Source: VRUE01 sp036525295 (GTDB lineage Bacteria; Actinomycetota; Thermoleophilia; Solirubrobacterales; 70-9). From it: a stretch of 64,000 bases of DNA. Within the stretch, counting starts at the first letter, position 1. Each line of letters opens with the position of its first letter. The translations under genes were made by a program, and so were the position numbers. The notes under the pieces are model-generated. The model was not told the origin of the DNA and did not search any database. It saw nothing but the letters and a program-made list of their open reading frames with translations. Location of the stretch: the NCBI GenBank assembly GCA_036525295.1, contig DATDAQ010000069.1, forward strand, positions 1 to 64,000. The letters are read 5' to 3'. Shown piece by piece: positions 57,002 to 64,000 of this stretch.

Positions 57002-58366
57002 ATGTCCGCCGGATCGAGCCAGGCCGCCGACGTCGCCGTCGTCGGGGCCGGGCTCTCCGGTCTGGGTGCGGCAAGGGCGCTGGCCGACTCTGGGCACGAG
57101 GTCGTCGTGCTCGAGGCCCGCGACCGGGTCGGCGGCCGCCTGCTCAACGCCGAGCTCGGCGACGGCGTGCAGGTCGACCTCGGCGGGCAGTGGGTCGGCT
57201 CCGATCACGCGCGGGTGCAGGGCCTCGCCGCCGAGCTGGGGATCGGGATCTTTCCCCAGTACGGCAAGGGCCGGAACCTGCTCGACGTGGCGGGTACGCG
57301 GCGGCTTTACCGCGGCACGATCCCGCGGCTCGGCCTCGGCGTGCTCTGGGACGTCTTCGTTGCTCGCCGCCGCATCGCAAGGCTCGCGGCCGGGGTCAGC
57401 GCCGAGCGTCCCTGGGCGGCGGAGCGGGCCGCCGAGCTGGACGGTCAGACGCTCGCCGGGTGGTGTGAGGCGAACGTGCGCACGCCGATCGCCCGCGAGC
57501 TGATCGGCCTCGCCGGTCGCACGGTTTGGGGGACGGGCCCCGAGGAGCTCTCGATGCTGCACGTCCTCTTCTACGTCAGCTCCGCGGGCAGCTTCGACAA
57601 GCTGGTCGACACCGAGGGCGGGGCGCAGCAGGATCGCCTCGTGGGAGGGGCGCAGGCGCTGCCGCTGGGTCTGGCGGCCTCGCTCGGCGAGAGGGTCCGG
57701 CTCGGCTCGCCGGTGAGCCGGATCGAGCACGGTGGCGATTCGGTCCGGATCTTCGCCGGCGAGGTCGGGGTCGAGGCGCAGCGGGCGGTCGTCGCTGTGC
57801 CGCCGGCGATCGCCGCGCGGATCGAGTTCGACCCGCCCCTTCCGGCACAGCGTCAGCTGCTCGCACGGCAGCTGCGGCCGGGGACGCTGAACAAGTGCGT
57901 CGCGCTCTACGAGGAGCCCTTCTGGCGCGCGGACGGTCTCAGCGGCGAGTCGGTCACCGACGCGGGGCCGGTGACGCTGACCTTCGACTGTTCGCCGCCG
58001 GACGGATCGTCCGGCGTGATGCTTGGCTTCGTCGGCGGCCCTGAGGCGCGCGAGATCGAGGCGATGGCACCCGCGGATCGCCGCGACGCCGTCCTCGCCT
58101 GCTTCGAGAAGCTCTTCGGCCCACGGGCAGCGGAGCCGATCGACTACGCCGAACAGGCCTGGGCGGGGGAGGAGTGGTCGGGTGGCGGGCCGACCTCGAA
58201 CTTCGGCCCCGGTGGCTGGACGGAGACGGGCCCGGCCCTGCGCGAGCCGGTCGGGCGGATCCACTGGGCCGGCACCGAGACGGCCACCGTCTGGAGCGGC
58301 TACATGGAGGGCGCCCTGCAGGCGGGAGAGCGGGCGGCCGCCGAGGTGTTGCGGAGCGTCAGATAG
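57002..58366 (+). CDS. Flavin-containing monoamine oxidase family protein
   Basis: The product is 454 residues. The N-terminal FAD dinucleotide fold is clear: DVAVVGAGLSGLGAARALADSGHEVVVLEARDRVGGRLLN. GGQWVGSDH follows, then the substrate domain (VWGTGPEELSMLHVLFYVSSAGSF, AVPPAIAARIEFDPPLP), and the C-terminal FAD motif IHWAGTETATVWSGYMEGALQAGERAA. Oxidises amines, possibly polyamines or aromatic amines, to aldehydes with peroxide release. The aldehyde dehydrogenase at 14378 is distant and need not be related. Its end overlaps the convergent PIN toxin gene by eight bases. Confidence 0.92.
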   Translation: MSAGSSQAADVAVVGAGLSGLGAARALADSGHEVVVLEARDRVGGRLLNAELGDGVQVDLGGQWVGSDHARVQGLAAELGIGIFPQYGKGRNLLDVAGTRRLYRGTIPRLGLGVLWDVFVARRRIARLAAGVSAERPWAAERAAELDGQTLAGWCEANVRTPIARELIGLAGRTVWGTGPEELSMLHVLFYVSSAGSFDKLVDTEGGAQQDRLVGGAQALPLGLAASLGERVRLGSPVSRIEHGGDSVRIFAGEVGVEAQRAVVAVPPAIAARIEFDPPLPAQRQLLARQLRPGTLNKCVALYEEPFWRADGLSGESVTDAGPVTLTFDCSPPDGSSGVMLGFVGGPEAREIEAMAPADRRDAVLACFEKLFGPRAAEPIDYAEQAWAGEEWSGGGPTSNFGPGGWTETGPALREPVGRIHWAGTETATVWSGYMEGALQAGERAAAEVLRSVR

Positions 58367-58772
58367 TCGGCAGCAGCTCGAAGCCCGCCCGGCCGTGCAG
58401 GCGGTAGACCGAGAAGTCGGCATCGAGCGTGAAGATGCGCTTGGTGTTGCGTTCCTCGGCGAGGGCGACGAGAGTGGCGTCGGCCAGGTCCATCGGTCGG
58501 TCCGCGTAGCGCTCCATCAGCTTCGCCATGCGGCCGGCGGACTCAGCCGGCTGTTCGGCGATCTCCAGGTCTCCACTGAGAGCCAGCCGCCAGAGCGCAT
58601 CCTGGCCGGGCCAGCCACCGGCCCGACCGACCAGGTACATGGCCTCGGTGAAGGCGGGCCAGGTGGTCACGAGCGGCAGCTGAACCGTTTGCAGCGTCGT
58701 CACGCAGAGTTCGTGGTCCGGATCGCCGGCATCGATCAGGGCAATCAGCGGTCCCGCGTCGACCAGGGTCAT
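58359..58772 (-). CDS. PIN-domain toxin (VapC-type)
   Basis: The product is 137 residues. MTLVDAGPLIALIDAGDPDHE gives the first Asp, WPAFTEAMYLVGRAGG the Glu, and PMDLADATLVALAEERNTKRIFTLDADF the C-terminal acidic cluster. The stop-start overlap with the upstream antitoxin (four bases) marks a VapBC pair. Third module. Its 3' end overlaps the amine oxidase gene. Confidence 0.88.
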   Translation of the reverse strand: MTLVDAGPLIALIDAGDPDHELCVTTLQTVQLPLVTTWPAFTEAMYLVGRAGGWPGQDALWRLALSGDLEIAEQPAESAGRMAKLMERYADRPMDLADATLVALAEERNTKRIFTLDADFSVYRLHGRAGFELLPTI

Positions 58773-59017
58773 CGCCGTCGCCGGTGCTTGGTTTCCACTA
58801 GGTCGGCAAAGGCCTCGCCTGTCTTCCGGGCCAGGCCGAGCTCGGATCTGACGGCACCGATCGCATAGGAGAGACGCTCGCTGTTGTCGCCGGAGAGGGT
58901 GCGCTCGACTCGCTCGGCAGCGGCCTTGCGGAGGAACTCCGAAACCGAGGTGTCCTCGAGCGCCGCCGCGCGTCGCACGCGCTCATCGAGGCTGGGATCC
59001 AGGCGAAGGCTTCTCAC
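58769..59017 (-). CDS. CopG/ribbon-helix-helix antitoxin
   Basis: The product is 82 residues. MRSLRLDPSLDERVRRAAALEDTSVSEFLRKAAAERVERTL is the ribbon-helix-helix DNA-binding region. The tail (LGLARKTGEAFADLVETKHRRRR) would bind the toxin. Cotranscribed with the PIN gene. Confidence 0.85.
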   Translation of the reverse strand: MRSLRLDPSLDERVRRAAALEDTSVSEFLRKAAAERVERTLSGDNSERLSYAIGAVRSELGLARKTGEAFADLVETKHRRRR

Positions 59018-59126
59018 GTAGCGAGCGTATCACGTAGGATGAAAAACGTGATACGAAAGCTGCGCATCTCTGTATCGGCATGCGCACAGTGCACCTGTGC
59101 GTTCAGTCGCGCCGTACACTCGCCCA

Positions 59127-60104
59127 GTGGACCGCGCGCTCCTCGCCAGCACGCTCGCCGAGGCCGGCGGGCCCGAGTACCGCGCCGCTCAGGTCTGGGA
59201 GTGGGTGGCGCGCGGGGCGCGCTCCTACGAGGAGATGACGAACCTGCCGGCGGCGCTGCGTGAGCGCCTCGCGGCATCGGTGCCGATCTCGACCCTGACC
59301 ACGGTCGAGGAGGCGAAGTCCGACGACGGCACGGTCAAGGCGCTCTTCCACACCGCAGACGGCCGGCCGATCGAGGCGGTGCTGATGCGCTACCGGGACG
59401 GGCGGCGCTCGGTCTGCCTCTCCTCGCAGTCGGGCTGTCCCCTGACCTGCACCTTCTGCGCCACCGGGCAGATGAAGTTCGGCCGCAACCTCAGCGCCGA
59501 TGAGATCCTCGACCAGGCGCTGCATTTCCGCCGCACCGAAGCGATCGACCACGTCGTCTTCATGGGCATGGGCGAGCCGACGATGAACCTCGACGCGGTG
59601 CTCGGGGCCTGTGAGCGGCTGCCCGACGTCGGCGTCACCCACCGCCGCACCGCTATCTCCACGGTCGGCTGGGTCCCCGGCATCGACCGTCTCGCCGAGT
59701 GCGAGATGCCGGTCAGCCTGGCACTCTCCCTGCACGCCCCCAACGACGGCCTGCGCTCGCAGCTGATGCCGGTCAACGACCGCTACCCGCTGGCCGAGGT
59801 GCTCGCCGCCTGCGAGCGCTACCGAGCACGGCGCCGGCGCAAGGTCTTCGTCGAGTACGTGATGCTCGACGGCGTCAACGACCTCCCCGAGCACGCCCGC
59901 CAGCTGGCGGAGCTCCTCGATCCCCGCGCCTACAAGGTCAACCTGATCCCCTACAACCCGACCGGCGCCTACGACGGCTCCCCGCCGGAGCGGATCGAGG
60001 GCTTCCGCGCGATCCTCGCCGAGCACCGCCTCACCGCAACGGTCCGCCTCACCCGCGGCCGCGACATCGCTGCCGCCTGCGGCCAGCTCGCCGCCAACGC
60101 CTGA
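59127..60104 (+). CDS. rlmN: 23S rRNA/tRNA adenine-C2 methyltransferase RlmN
   Basis: The product is 325 residues from GTG at 59127 (GTG at 59097 would add ten). Radical-SAM cluster CPLTCTFC at ~114, preceded by SVCLSSQSG. MGMGEPTMNLD, the SLHAPND substrate motif and the methyl-carrying cysteine in the C-terminal DIAAACGQL are all present. It methylates A2503 of 23S rRNA and A37 in some tRNAs, affecting translation fidelity. Flanks are a TA module and a P450 with no functional link. Family length is ~350-390, so the N-terminus is slightly short. Confidence 0.95.
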   Translation: MDRALLASTLAEAGGPEYRAAQVWEWVARGARSYEEMTNLPAALRERLAASVPISTLTTVEEAKSDDGTVKALFHTADGRPIEAVLMRYRDGRRSVCLSSQSGCPLTCTFCATGQMKFGRNLSADEILDQALHFRRTEAIDHVVFMGMGEPTMNLDAVLGACERLPDVGVTHRRTAISTVGWVPGIDRLAECEMPVSLALSLHAPNDGLRSQLMPVNDRYPLAEVLAACERYRARRRRKVFVEYVMLDGVNDLPEHARQLAELLDPRAYKVNLIPYNPTGAYDGSPPERIEGFRAILAEHRLTATVRLTRGRDIAAACGQLAANA

Positions 60105-60145
60105 ATCAGGCGTTTGGCCGGTCAGCCAACTAGGATTTCGGGTCG

Positions 60146-61600
60146 ATGCCGGTCGAGAGCCCAGCCAAGCCACCACCTGAGCGGATAGAGCCGCCCAAGC
60201 AGCTGAGCGCCAACCCGATTCGCCGCGTCGCCGAAGACGTGCGCGCGGAGTACTGGGTGCGCCGTCGCGGCACCTACCCCCCGGGCCCGAAGAGCTTCGA
60301 CTTCGGCCGCACCCTGCAGGCCGCGCGGGACCCGCTGCCGTTGCTCCTCTCGCTCTACGAGGAGTACGGGCCGATCTTCTCAACCAGGCTCCTCCACCAC
60401 CCGGTGATCTTCATGCTCGGTCCGGAGGCCAATCACTTCATCACCGTCGCCCACCCGGAGAACTTCCACTGGCGCGAGTCGAGCTTCGGCGATCTGATCC
60501 CGCTGCTCGGCGACGGCCTGCTGACGATCGACGACGCTTACCACGACCGGGCGCGGGAGATCATGATGCCGGCCTTCCACCGCGAGCAGGTCTCGGCCGC
60601 GGTCGAGGCGATGGTCGACGAGACGGCGCCCGCGATCGAGCGCCTACGCCCCGGCCAGGTCGTCGACGTCTACGAGTGGATGCGCGGCCTGGCGATGCGG
60701 ATCGCGATGCGGGCGCTGCTGGGGCTCGACCCGGACGAGGCCGGCAAAGGCGCGGCGGCCGCGGAGCACTTCGAGCGCGCGCTCGGCTTCTACGGCATCG
60801 ACTTCCATCTGCGCCTGCTGCGCGGGCCCGGCTCGCCCTGGTCGAAGATGGTCGCCTCGCGCGCGGTCCTCGACGAGATCGTCTACGACGAGATCGCCCG
60901 CCGTCGGGCGAACCCCGACGAGGGTCGCCGCGACATCCTCAGCCTGCTGCTCGGCGTGCGCGACGAGGCGGGGGAGGGCTTCTCCGCCAAGGAGGTGCGC
61001 GACCAGGTGATGACGCTGATGTTCGCCGGCCACGACACCTCCACCTCGACCCTCACCTTCATGATGCACGAGCTCGCCCGCCACCCCGACGTGCTCGCGA
61101 AGCTCTGCGAGGAGCAGGACCGCGTGCTCGCCGGCGCCACGCCGGACATCGACACGCTCGAGAAGGAGATGCCCTACCTCGAGATGGTCCTCGACGAGGT
61201 CCTGCGCCTCTACCCGCCGGCCTGGATCGGGCCGCGCCGGGCGATGCGCGACTTCGAGTTCAACGGCCACAGCGTCCGCCGCGCCGCCTACGTCAACTAC
61301 TGTTCCTGGGCCAGCCACCGCATCCCCGAGGTCTTCCCGGACCCGGAGGCGTTCATCCCCGAGCGCTTCACCCGCGAGCGCAAGGCGGCCCTGCCGCGCG
61401 GCGCCTACGTCCCCTTCGGCGGCGGCCGCCGCATCTGCATCGGCAAGCGCTTCGGCCAGACCGAGGTGAAGCTGGTGGCGACGATGCTGCTGCAGAAGCT
61501 GCACCTGGACGCGATGCCCGGCCGCACGATGACCGTGCGCCAGATGCCGACCCTCTCCCCAAGAGGCGGCCTGCAGATGCGAGTCCTCCCCAGGGCCTGA
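60146..61600 (+). CDS. Cytochrome P450
   Basis: The product is 484 residues. I-helix AGHDTSTSTLTFMMHEL (acid/Thr pair), ExxR motif in LDEVLRLYPPAW, and heme-thiolate loop FGGGRRICIGKRFGQTEV are all in place. No N-terminal membrane anchor: the start is Pro-rich and polar, so it is soluble. The PPGPKSFDFGRTLQAARDPL start and the acidic/basic mix resemble the bacterial CYP102/CYP110-type group, but subfamily and substrate cannot be assigned. No ferredoxin or reductase gene is adjacent, so its electron donor is encoded elsewhere. Confidence 0.94.
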   Translation: MPVESPAKPPPERIEPPKQLSANPIRRVAEDVRAEYWVRRRGTYPPGPKSFDFGRTLQAARDPLPLLLSLYEEYGPIFSTRLLHHPVIFMLGPEANHFITVAHPENFHWRESSFGDLIPLLGDGLLTIDDAYHDRAREIMMPAFHREQVSAAVEAMVDETAPAIERLRPGQVVDVYEWMRGLAMRIAMRALLGLDPDEAGKGAAAAEHFERALGFYGIDFHLRLLRGPGSPWSKMVASRAVLDEIVYDEIARRRANPDEGRRDILSLLLGVRDEAGEGFSAKEVRDQVMTLMFAGHDTSTSTLTFMMHELARHPDVLAKLCEEQDRVLAGATPDIDTLEKEMPYLEMVLDEVLRLYPPAWIGPRRAMRDFEFNGHSVRRAAYVNYCSWASHRIPEVFPDPEAFIPERFTRERKAALPRGAYVPFGGGRRICIGKRFGQTEVKLVATMLLQKLHLDAMPGRTMTVRQMPTLSPRGGLQMRVLPRA

Positions 61601-61670
61601 ACAAGGGCTAGGGCCTCAGCGCAAGCCCTCTCACCCACCGGCCCAAAAAAGCTAAGCCGCAAGCGCTCCT

Positions 61671-61763
61671 CCCGCGGGTGGCGCGGTGGCGGGGGTCCCC
61701 CATAGCGCAGGGCGCTGCGCGCCCGAGCACATGGGGGAGGGCCGCCGCGACAGGACCCGCGGG
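61671..61763. terminator. Nested inverted repeat between P450 and glnN
   Basis: CCCGCGGGT/ACCCGCGGG outer arms, TCCCCCAT/ATGGGGGA inner arms and a GCGCAG/CTGCGC tip form a 93-base imperfect hairpin between convergent genes. It resembles the long hairpin at 37289-37357 in composition. It could be a bidirectional terminator or a dispersed palindromic element. Confidence 0.5.
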
Positions 61764-61781
61764 CCGGAGAGCCCACCGGCG

Positions 61782-63932
61782 CTACTTGATGAAGAGCATC
61801 TCCTCGTACTTTGGCAGCGGCCAGAGGTCGTCGGCGACGACCTTCTCCAGCTTGTCCGCCGCCTCGCGCGCCCGCTCCATAGCGGCGATCTGCGTGTCGC
61901 GGGCGTGGATCGCCCACTCGAGACCCTCGAGGCCGGGGTCGGCGTTAGCTGCCTCCAGCGCGGCGAGAGCTCCGTTCAGCTTCCCGATGAGTTGCGTGAT
62001 CTCCTCGAGATCAGCTCCGGTGAGTCCCGCTTCCCTCAGCAGCGCCAGGTGGCGCAGCGCCGCCGGCAGGATCATCGTCTTGGCGATCGAGTAGGTCGTC
62101 TCCGCCTCGATGTTTGCCCGGATCGCATACTGCTCGACCCAGACCTCGTAACGCGACTCCAGCTCGCGCTTGGAGAGAACCTTGTAGTTCTCGAAAGCGG
62201 CGACGGTCTGCTCGCTGAGCACCTCGGGCAGCGCGTCGGGCGTCGTGTGCAAGTTCTTCAGCCCGCGCTGCTCCGCCTCGGCATGCCAGGCCTCGTCGTA
62301 GTTGTCGCCGTCGAAGATGACCTGCTTGTTGGCGGTGTAGGACTCCTTGACGATCTCGATCACGGCCTCGGCGACGTCCATGCCACCGCTGCTCTTCGTC
62401 TCCAGCTTGTCGGCCAGCTCGTCGATCGCCTCGGTGACGATCGTGTTGAGCACGGTGTTGGGGAAGGCAAGCGACATGCTCGACCCCAGCGCCCGGAACT
62501 CGAATTTGTTGCCGGTGAAGGCGAAGGGGGAGGTGCGATTGCGGTCGCCGCCGTGCATCGGCAGCGCCGGCAGCACCGTCGCGCCCAGCTCGAGGAAGGA
62601 AGCGGGCGTATGTGGGTCGCCTTCGCCGCTGGTGATCGCCTCGAAGGCCTTCTCCAGCTCGGCGCCGAGGAAGATCGAGATGATCGCCGGCGGCGCCTCG
62701 TTGGCGCCGAGGCGGTGGTCCTGGCCGATGTTGGCGACCGAGGCGCGCAGCAGGCCCTGGTGCTTGTTGACGGCCTGGATCACCGCTGCGCAGAAGAAGA
62801 GGAAGTGGACGTTGTCGGCAGGTGTGTCTCCCGGGTCGAGCAGGTTGGTGCCGGTGTCGGTCCCCATCGACCAGTTGTTGTGCTTGCCCGAGCCGTTGAC
62901 GCCGGCGAAGGGCTTCTCGTGCAGCAGGCAGACCAAGCCGTAGCGGCGGGCGACGCTCTCCAGGATCTGCATCAGCAGCTGCTGGTGGTCGGAGCCGACG
63001 TTCGAGTTCTCGAAAACCGGTGCGATCTCGTACTGATTCGGTGCCACCTCGTTGTGGCGGGTCTTGACCGGGATGCCGAGCTTGCGCGCCTCCAGCTCGG
63101 TCTCCAGCATGCAGGCGAGGATCCGCTCCGGGATCGAGCCGAAGTAGTGGTCGTCCAGCTCATGACCCTTTGGCGGCTTGGCGCCGAAGAGGGTACGCCC
63201 GGTCGAGATCAGGTCGGGGCGCTCGAAGAAGTACTGCTCGTCGATCAGGAAGTACTCCTGCTCGGGCCCGACGGTGGTGAAGACGCGCTTGCTCTCGGTG
63301 TCGCCGAGCAGCGCCAGCGCCTTGATCGCGGAGCGCGAGAGCGCGTCCATCGAGCGCAGCAGCGGGATCTTCGCGTCGAGCGCCTCGCCGGTCCAGGAGG
63401 CGAAGGCGGTCGGGATGCAGAGCAGCGCCCCGTTCGGGTTCTCGAGGATGAAGGCGGGGGAGGTCGGGTCCCAGGCGGTGTAGCCGCGCGCCTCGAAGGT
63501 GGCGCGGACGCCGCCGGTGGGGAAGGAGGAGGCGTCGGGCTCGCCCTGGATCAGCTCCTTGCCGGAGAAGCCCGCCAGCGCTGCTCCCTCGCCGCCGGAG
63601 GGCTCGAAGAAGGAGTCGTGCTTCTCTGCCGTGGAGCCGGTCAACGGCTGGAACATGTGGGTGAAGTGGGTTGCGCCGTTCTCCAGCGCCCACTCCTTCA
63701 TCGCCTCGGCGACGGCGTCGGCGAGGCTCGGGTCGAGCGCCTCGCCGCCTTCAAGGGTTGCCTGCAGCTTCTCGAAGACGTCCGCGGGCAGGCGTTCGCG
63801 CTGCACGGCGACGGAGAAGACGTTGGCGCCGAAGGGGTCGTTCTCGGGCTGGGTCAGGTCGAGTGCGCCAAGGGCCTCCCCGTTGGAGCTCCACTGCGCT
63901 GCGGTCACATTCTGCTGGCGGATACGCGTCAT
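61782..63932 (-). CDS. glnN: Type III glutamine synthetase
   Basis: The product is 716 residues, the long GSIII class (GSI is about 470). GSIII features: FGANVFSVAVQRERLP start, THFTHMFQPLTGSTAEKHDSFFEP, GSGKHNNWSMGTDTG, VGPEQEYFLIDEQYFFERPDL, PVKTRHNEVAPNQYEIAPVFENSNVGSDHQQLLM, HGGDRNRTSPFAFTGNKFEFRALGSS and the C-terminal GSIII extension with YEVWVEQYAIRANIEAETTYSIAKTMILPAALRHL. Makes glutamine from glutamate and ammonia. It is separated from P450 by a terminator hairpin. The region upstream of the start (63933-64000) shows no clear promoter. Confidence 0.96.
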   Translation of the reverse strand: MTRIRQQNVTAAQWSSNGEALGALDLTQPENDPFGANVFSVAVQRERLPADVFEKLQATLEGGEALDPSLADAVAEAMKEWALENGATHFTHMFQPLTGSTAEKHDSFFEPSGGEGAALAGFSGKELIQGEPDASSFPTGGVRATFEARGYTAWDPTSPAFILENPNGALLCIPTAFASWTGEALDAKIPLLRSMDALSRSAIKALALLGDTESKRVFTTVGPEQEYFLIDEQYFFERPDLISTGRTLFGAKPPKGHELDDHYFGSIPERILACMLETELEARKLGIPVKTRHNEVAPNQYEIAPVFENSNVGSDHQQLLMQILESVARRYGLVCLLHEKPFAGVNGSGKHNNWSMGTDTGTNLLDPGDTPADNVHFLFFCAAVIQAVNKHQGLLRASVANIGQDHRLGANEAPPAIISIFLGAELEKAFEAITSGEGDPHTPASFLELGATVLPALPMHGGDRNRTSPFAFTGNKFEFRALGSSMSLAFPNTVLNTIVTEAIDELADKLETKSSGGMDVAEAVIEIVKESYTANKQVIFDGDNYDEAWHAEAEQRGLKNLHTTPDALPEVLSEQTVAAFENYKVLSKRELESRYEVWVEQYAIRANIEAETTYSIAKTMILPAALRHLALLREAGLTGADLEEITQLIGKLNGALAALEAANADPGLEGLEWAIHARDTQIAAMERAREAADKLEKVVADDLWPLPKYEEMLFIK

Positions 63933-64000
63933 CGCTCTTGTCGTCCCTCGCTTGGCGTCGCGCCCGGCCGGCGGGCACGGTCGATTACCGGTCTATTCCC

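Noticed and set aside
1..64000. tRNA and rRNA genes
   Set aside because: I looked through the intergenic stretches and saw no cloverleaf-like TTCRA loops with matching acceptor arms, nor rRNA core sequences. A tRNAscan run would settle it.

Overview
The window is very GC-rich chromosomal DNA. It uses many GTG/TTG starts, has tight ATGA/GTGA overlaps, and carries actinobacterial-type genes (an mIHF-like DNA-binding protein, YrbE/MlaE permeases, a CymR-like Rrf2 regulator, VapBC modules). Large secreted proteins with Lys/Arg-rich tails and DUF4389 membrane proteins point to a deep-branching actinobacterium, most likely Thermoleophilia/Solirubrobacterales. That placement is inference from gene style, not from a marker gene. 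I found no rRNA, tRNA, CRISPR array, insertion sequence or phage genes.

Layout. 0-6.2 kb: two very large secreted surface proteins; the first is cut by the window edge, and the second has an odd 72-bp triplicated 5' end. 6.2-10.4 kb: a tandem array of five paralogous small secreted Cys-rich proteins. Each has its own inverted repeat and structured 5' leader. The ATG-to-ATG period is exactly 844 bp for the last three intervals, and the mature regions are saturated with TTA leucine codons that are otherwise rare in this DNA. This is the most unusual region. 10.7-18.5 kb (minus strand): metH, an aldehyde dehydrogenase, a lipoprotein, a PQQ-type sugar dehydrogenase lipoprotein and another lipoprotein. 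18.5-23.4 kb (plus): an Mla-like lipid ABC transporter core (two permeases plus ATPase, no MCE protein), a redoxin-like protein, a B3/B4-domain protein and two unknown proteins. 23.4-27.7 kb: mIHF-like protein; an alpha-oxoamine synthase divergent from a large GNAT protein (a possible sphingolipid/ceramide pair); alkA. 27.7-37.3 kb: a PAS-GAF-GGDEF-EAL c-di-GMP protein, a ThiXYZ-like ABC transporter, TauE/SafE with an Rrf2 regulator, DUF4389, and a CoxE-like VWA plus MoxR pair. 37.4-44.5 kb: a lipoprotein, two cation exchangers, bcp, secreted beta-helix and beta-propeller proteins, and a truncated peroxiredoxin remnant. 44.6-54.4 kb: acyl-CoA dehydrogenase behind a palindromic operator, typA, cspA, a subtilase, a TVP38-like membrane protein, VapBC and recD2. 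54.1-64 kb: small enzymes, two more VapBC modules, an LLM-family oxidoreductase, a flavin amine oxidase, rlmN, a cytochrome P450 and type III glutamine synthetase.

Most genes are housekeeping or general metabolism in short operons. The accessory signal is concentrated in the secreted-protein array at 6.2-10.4 kb and in the toxin-antitoxin cluster at 51-59 kb.
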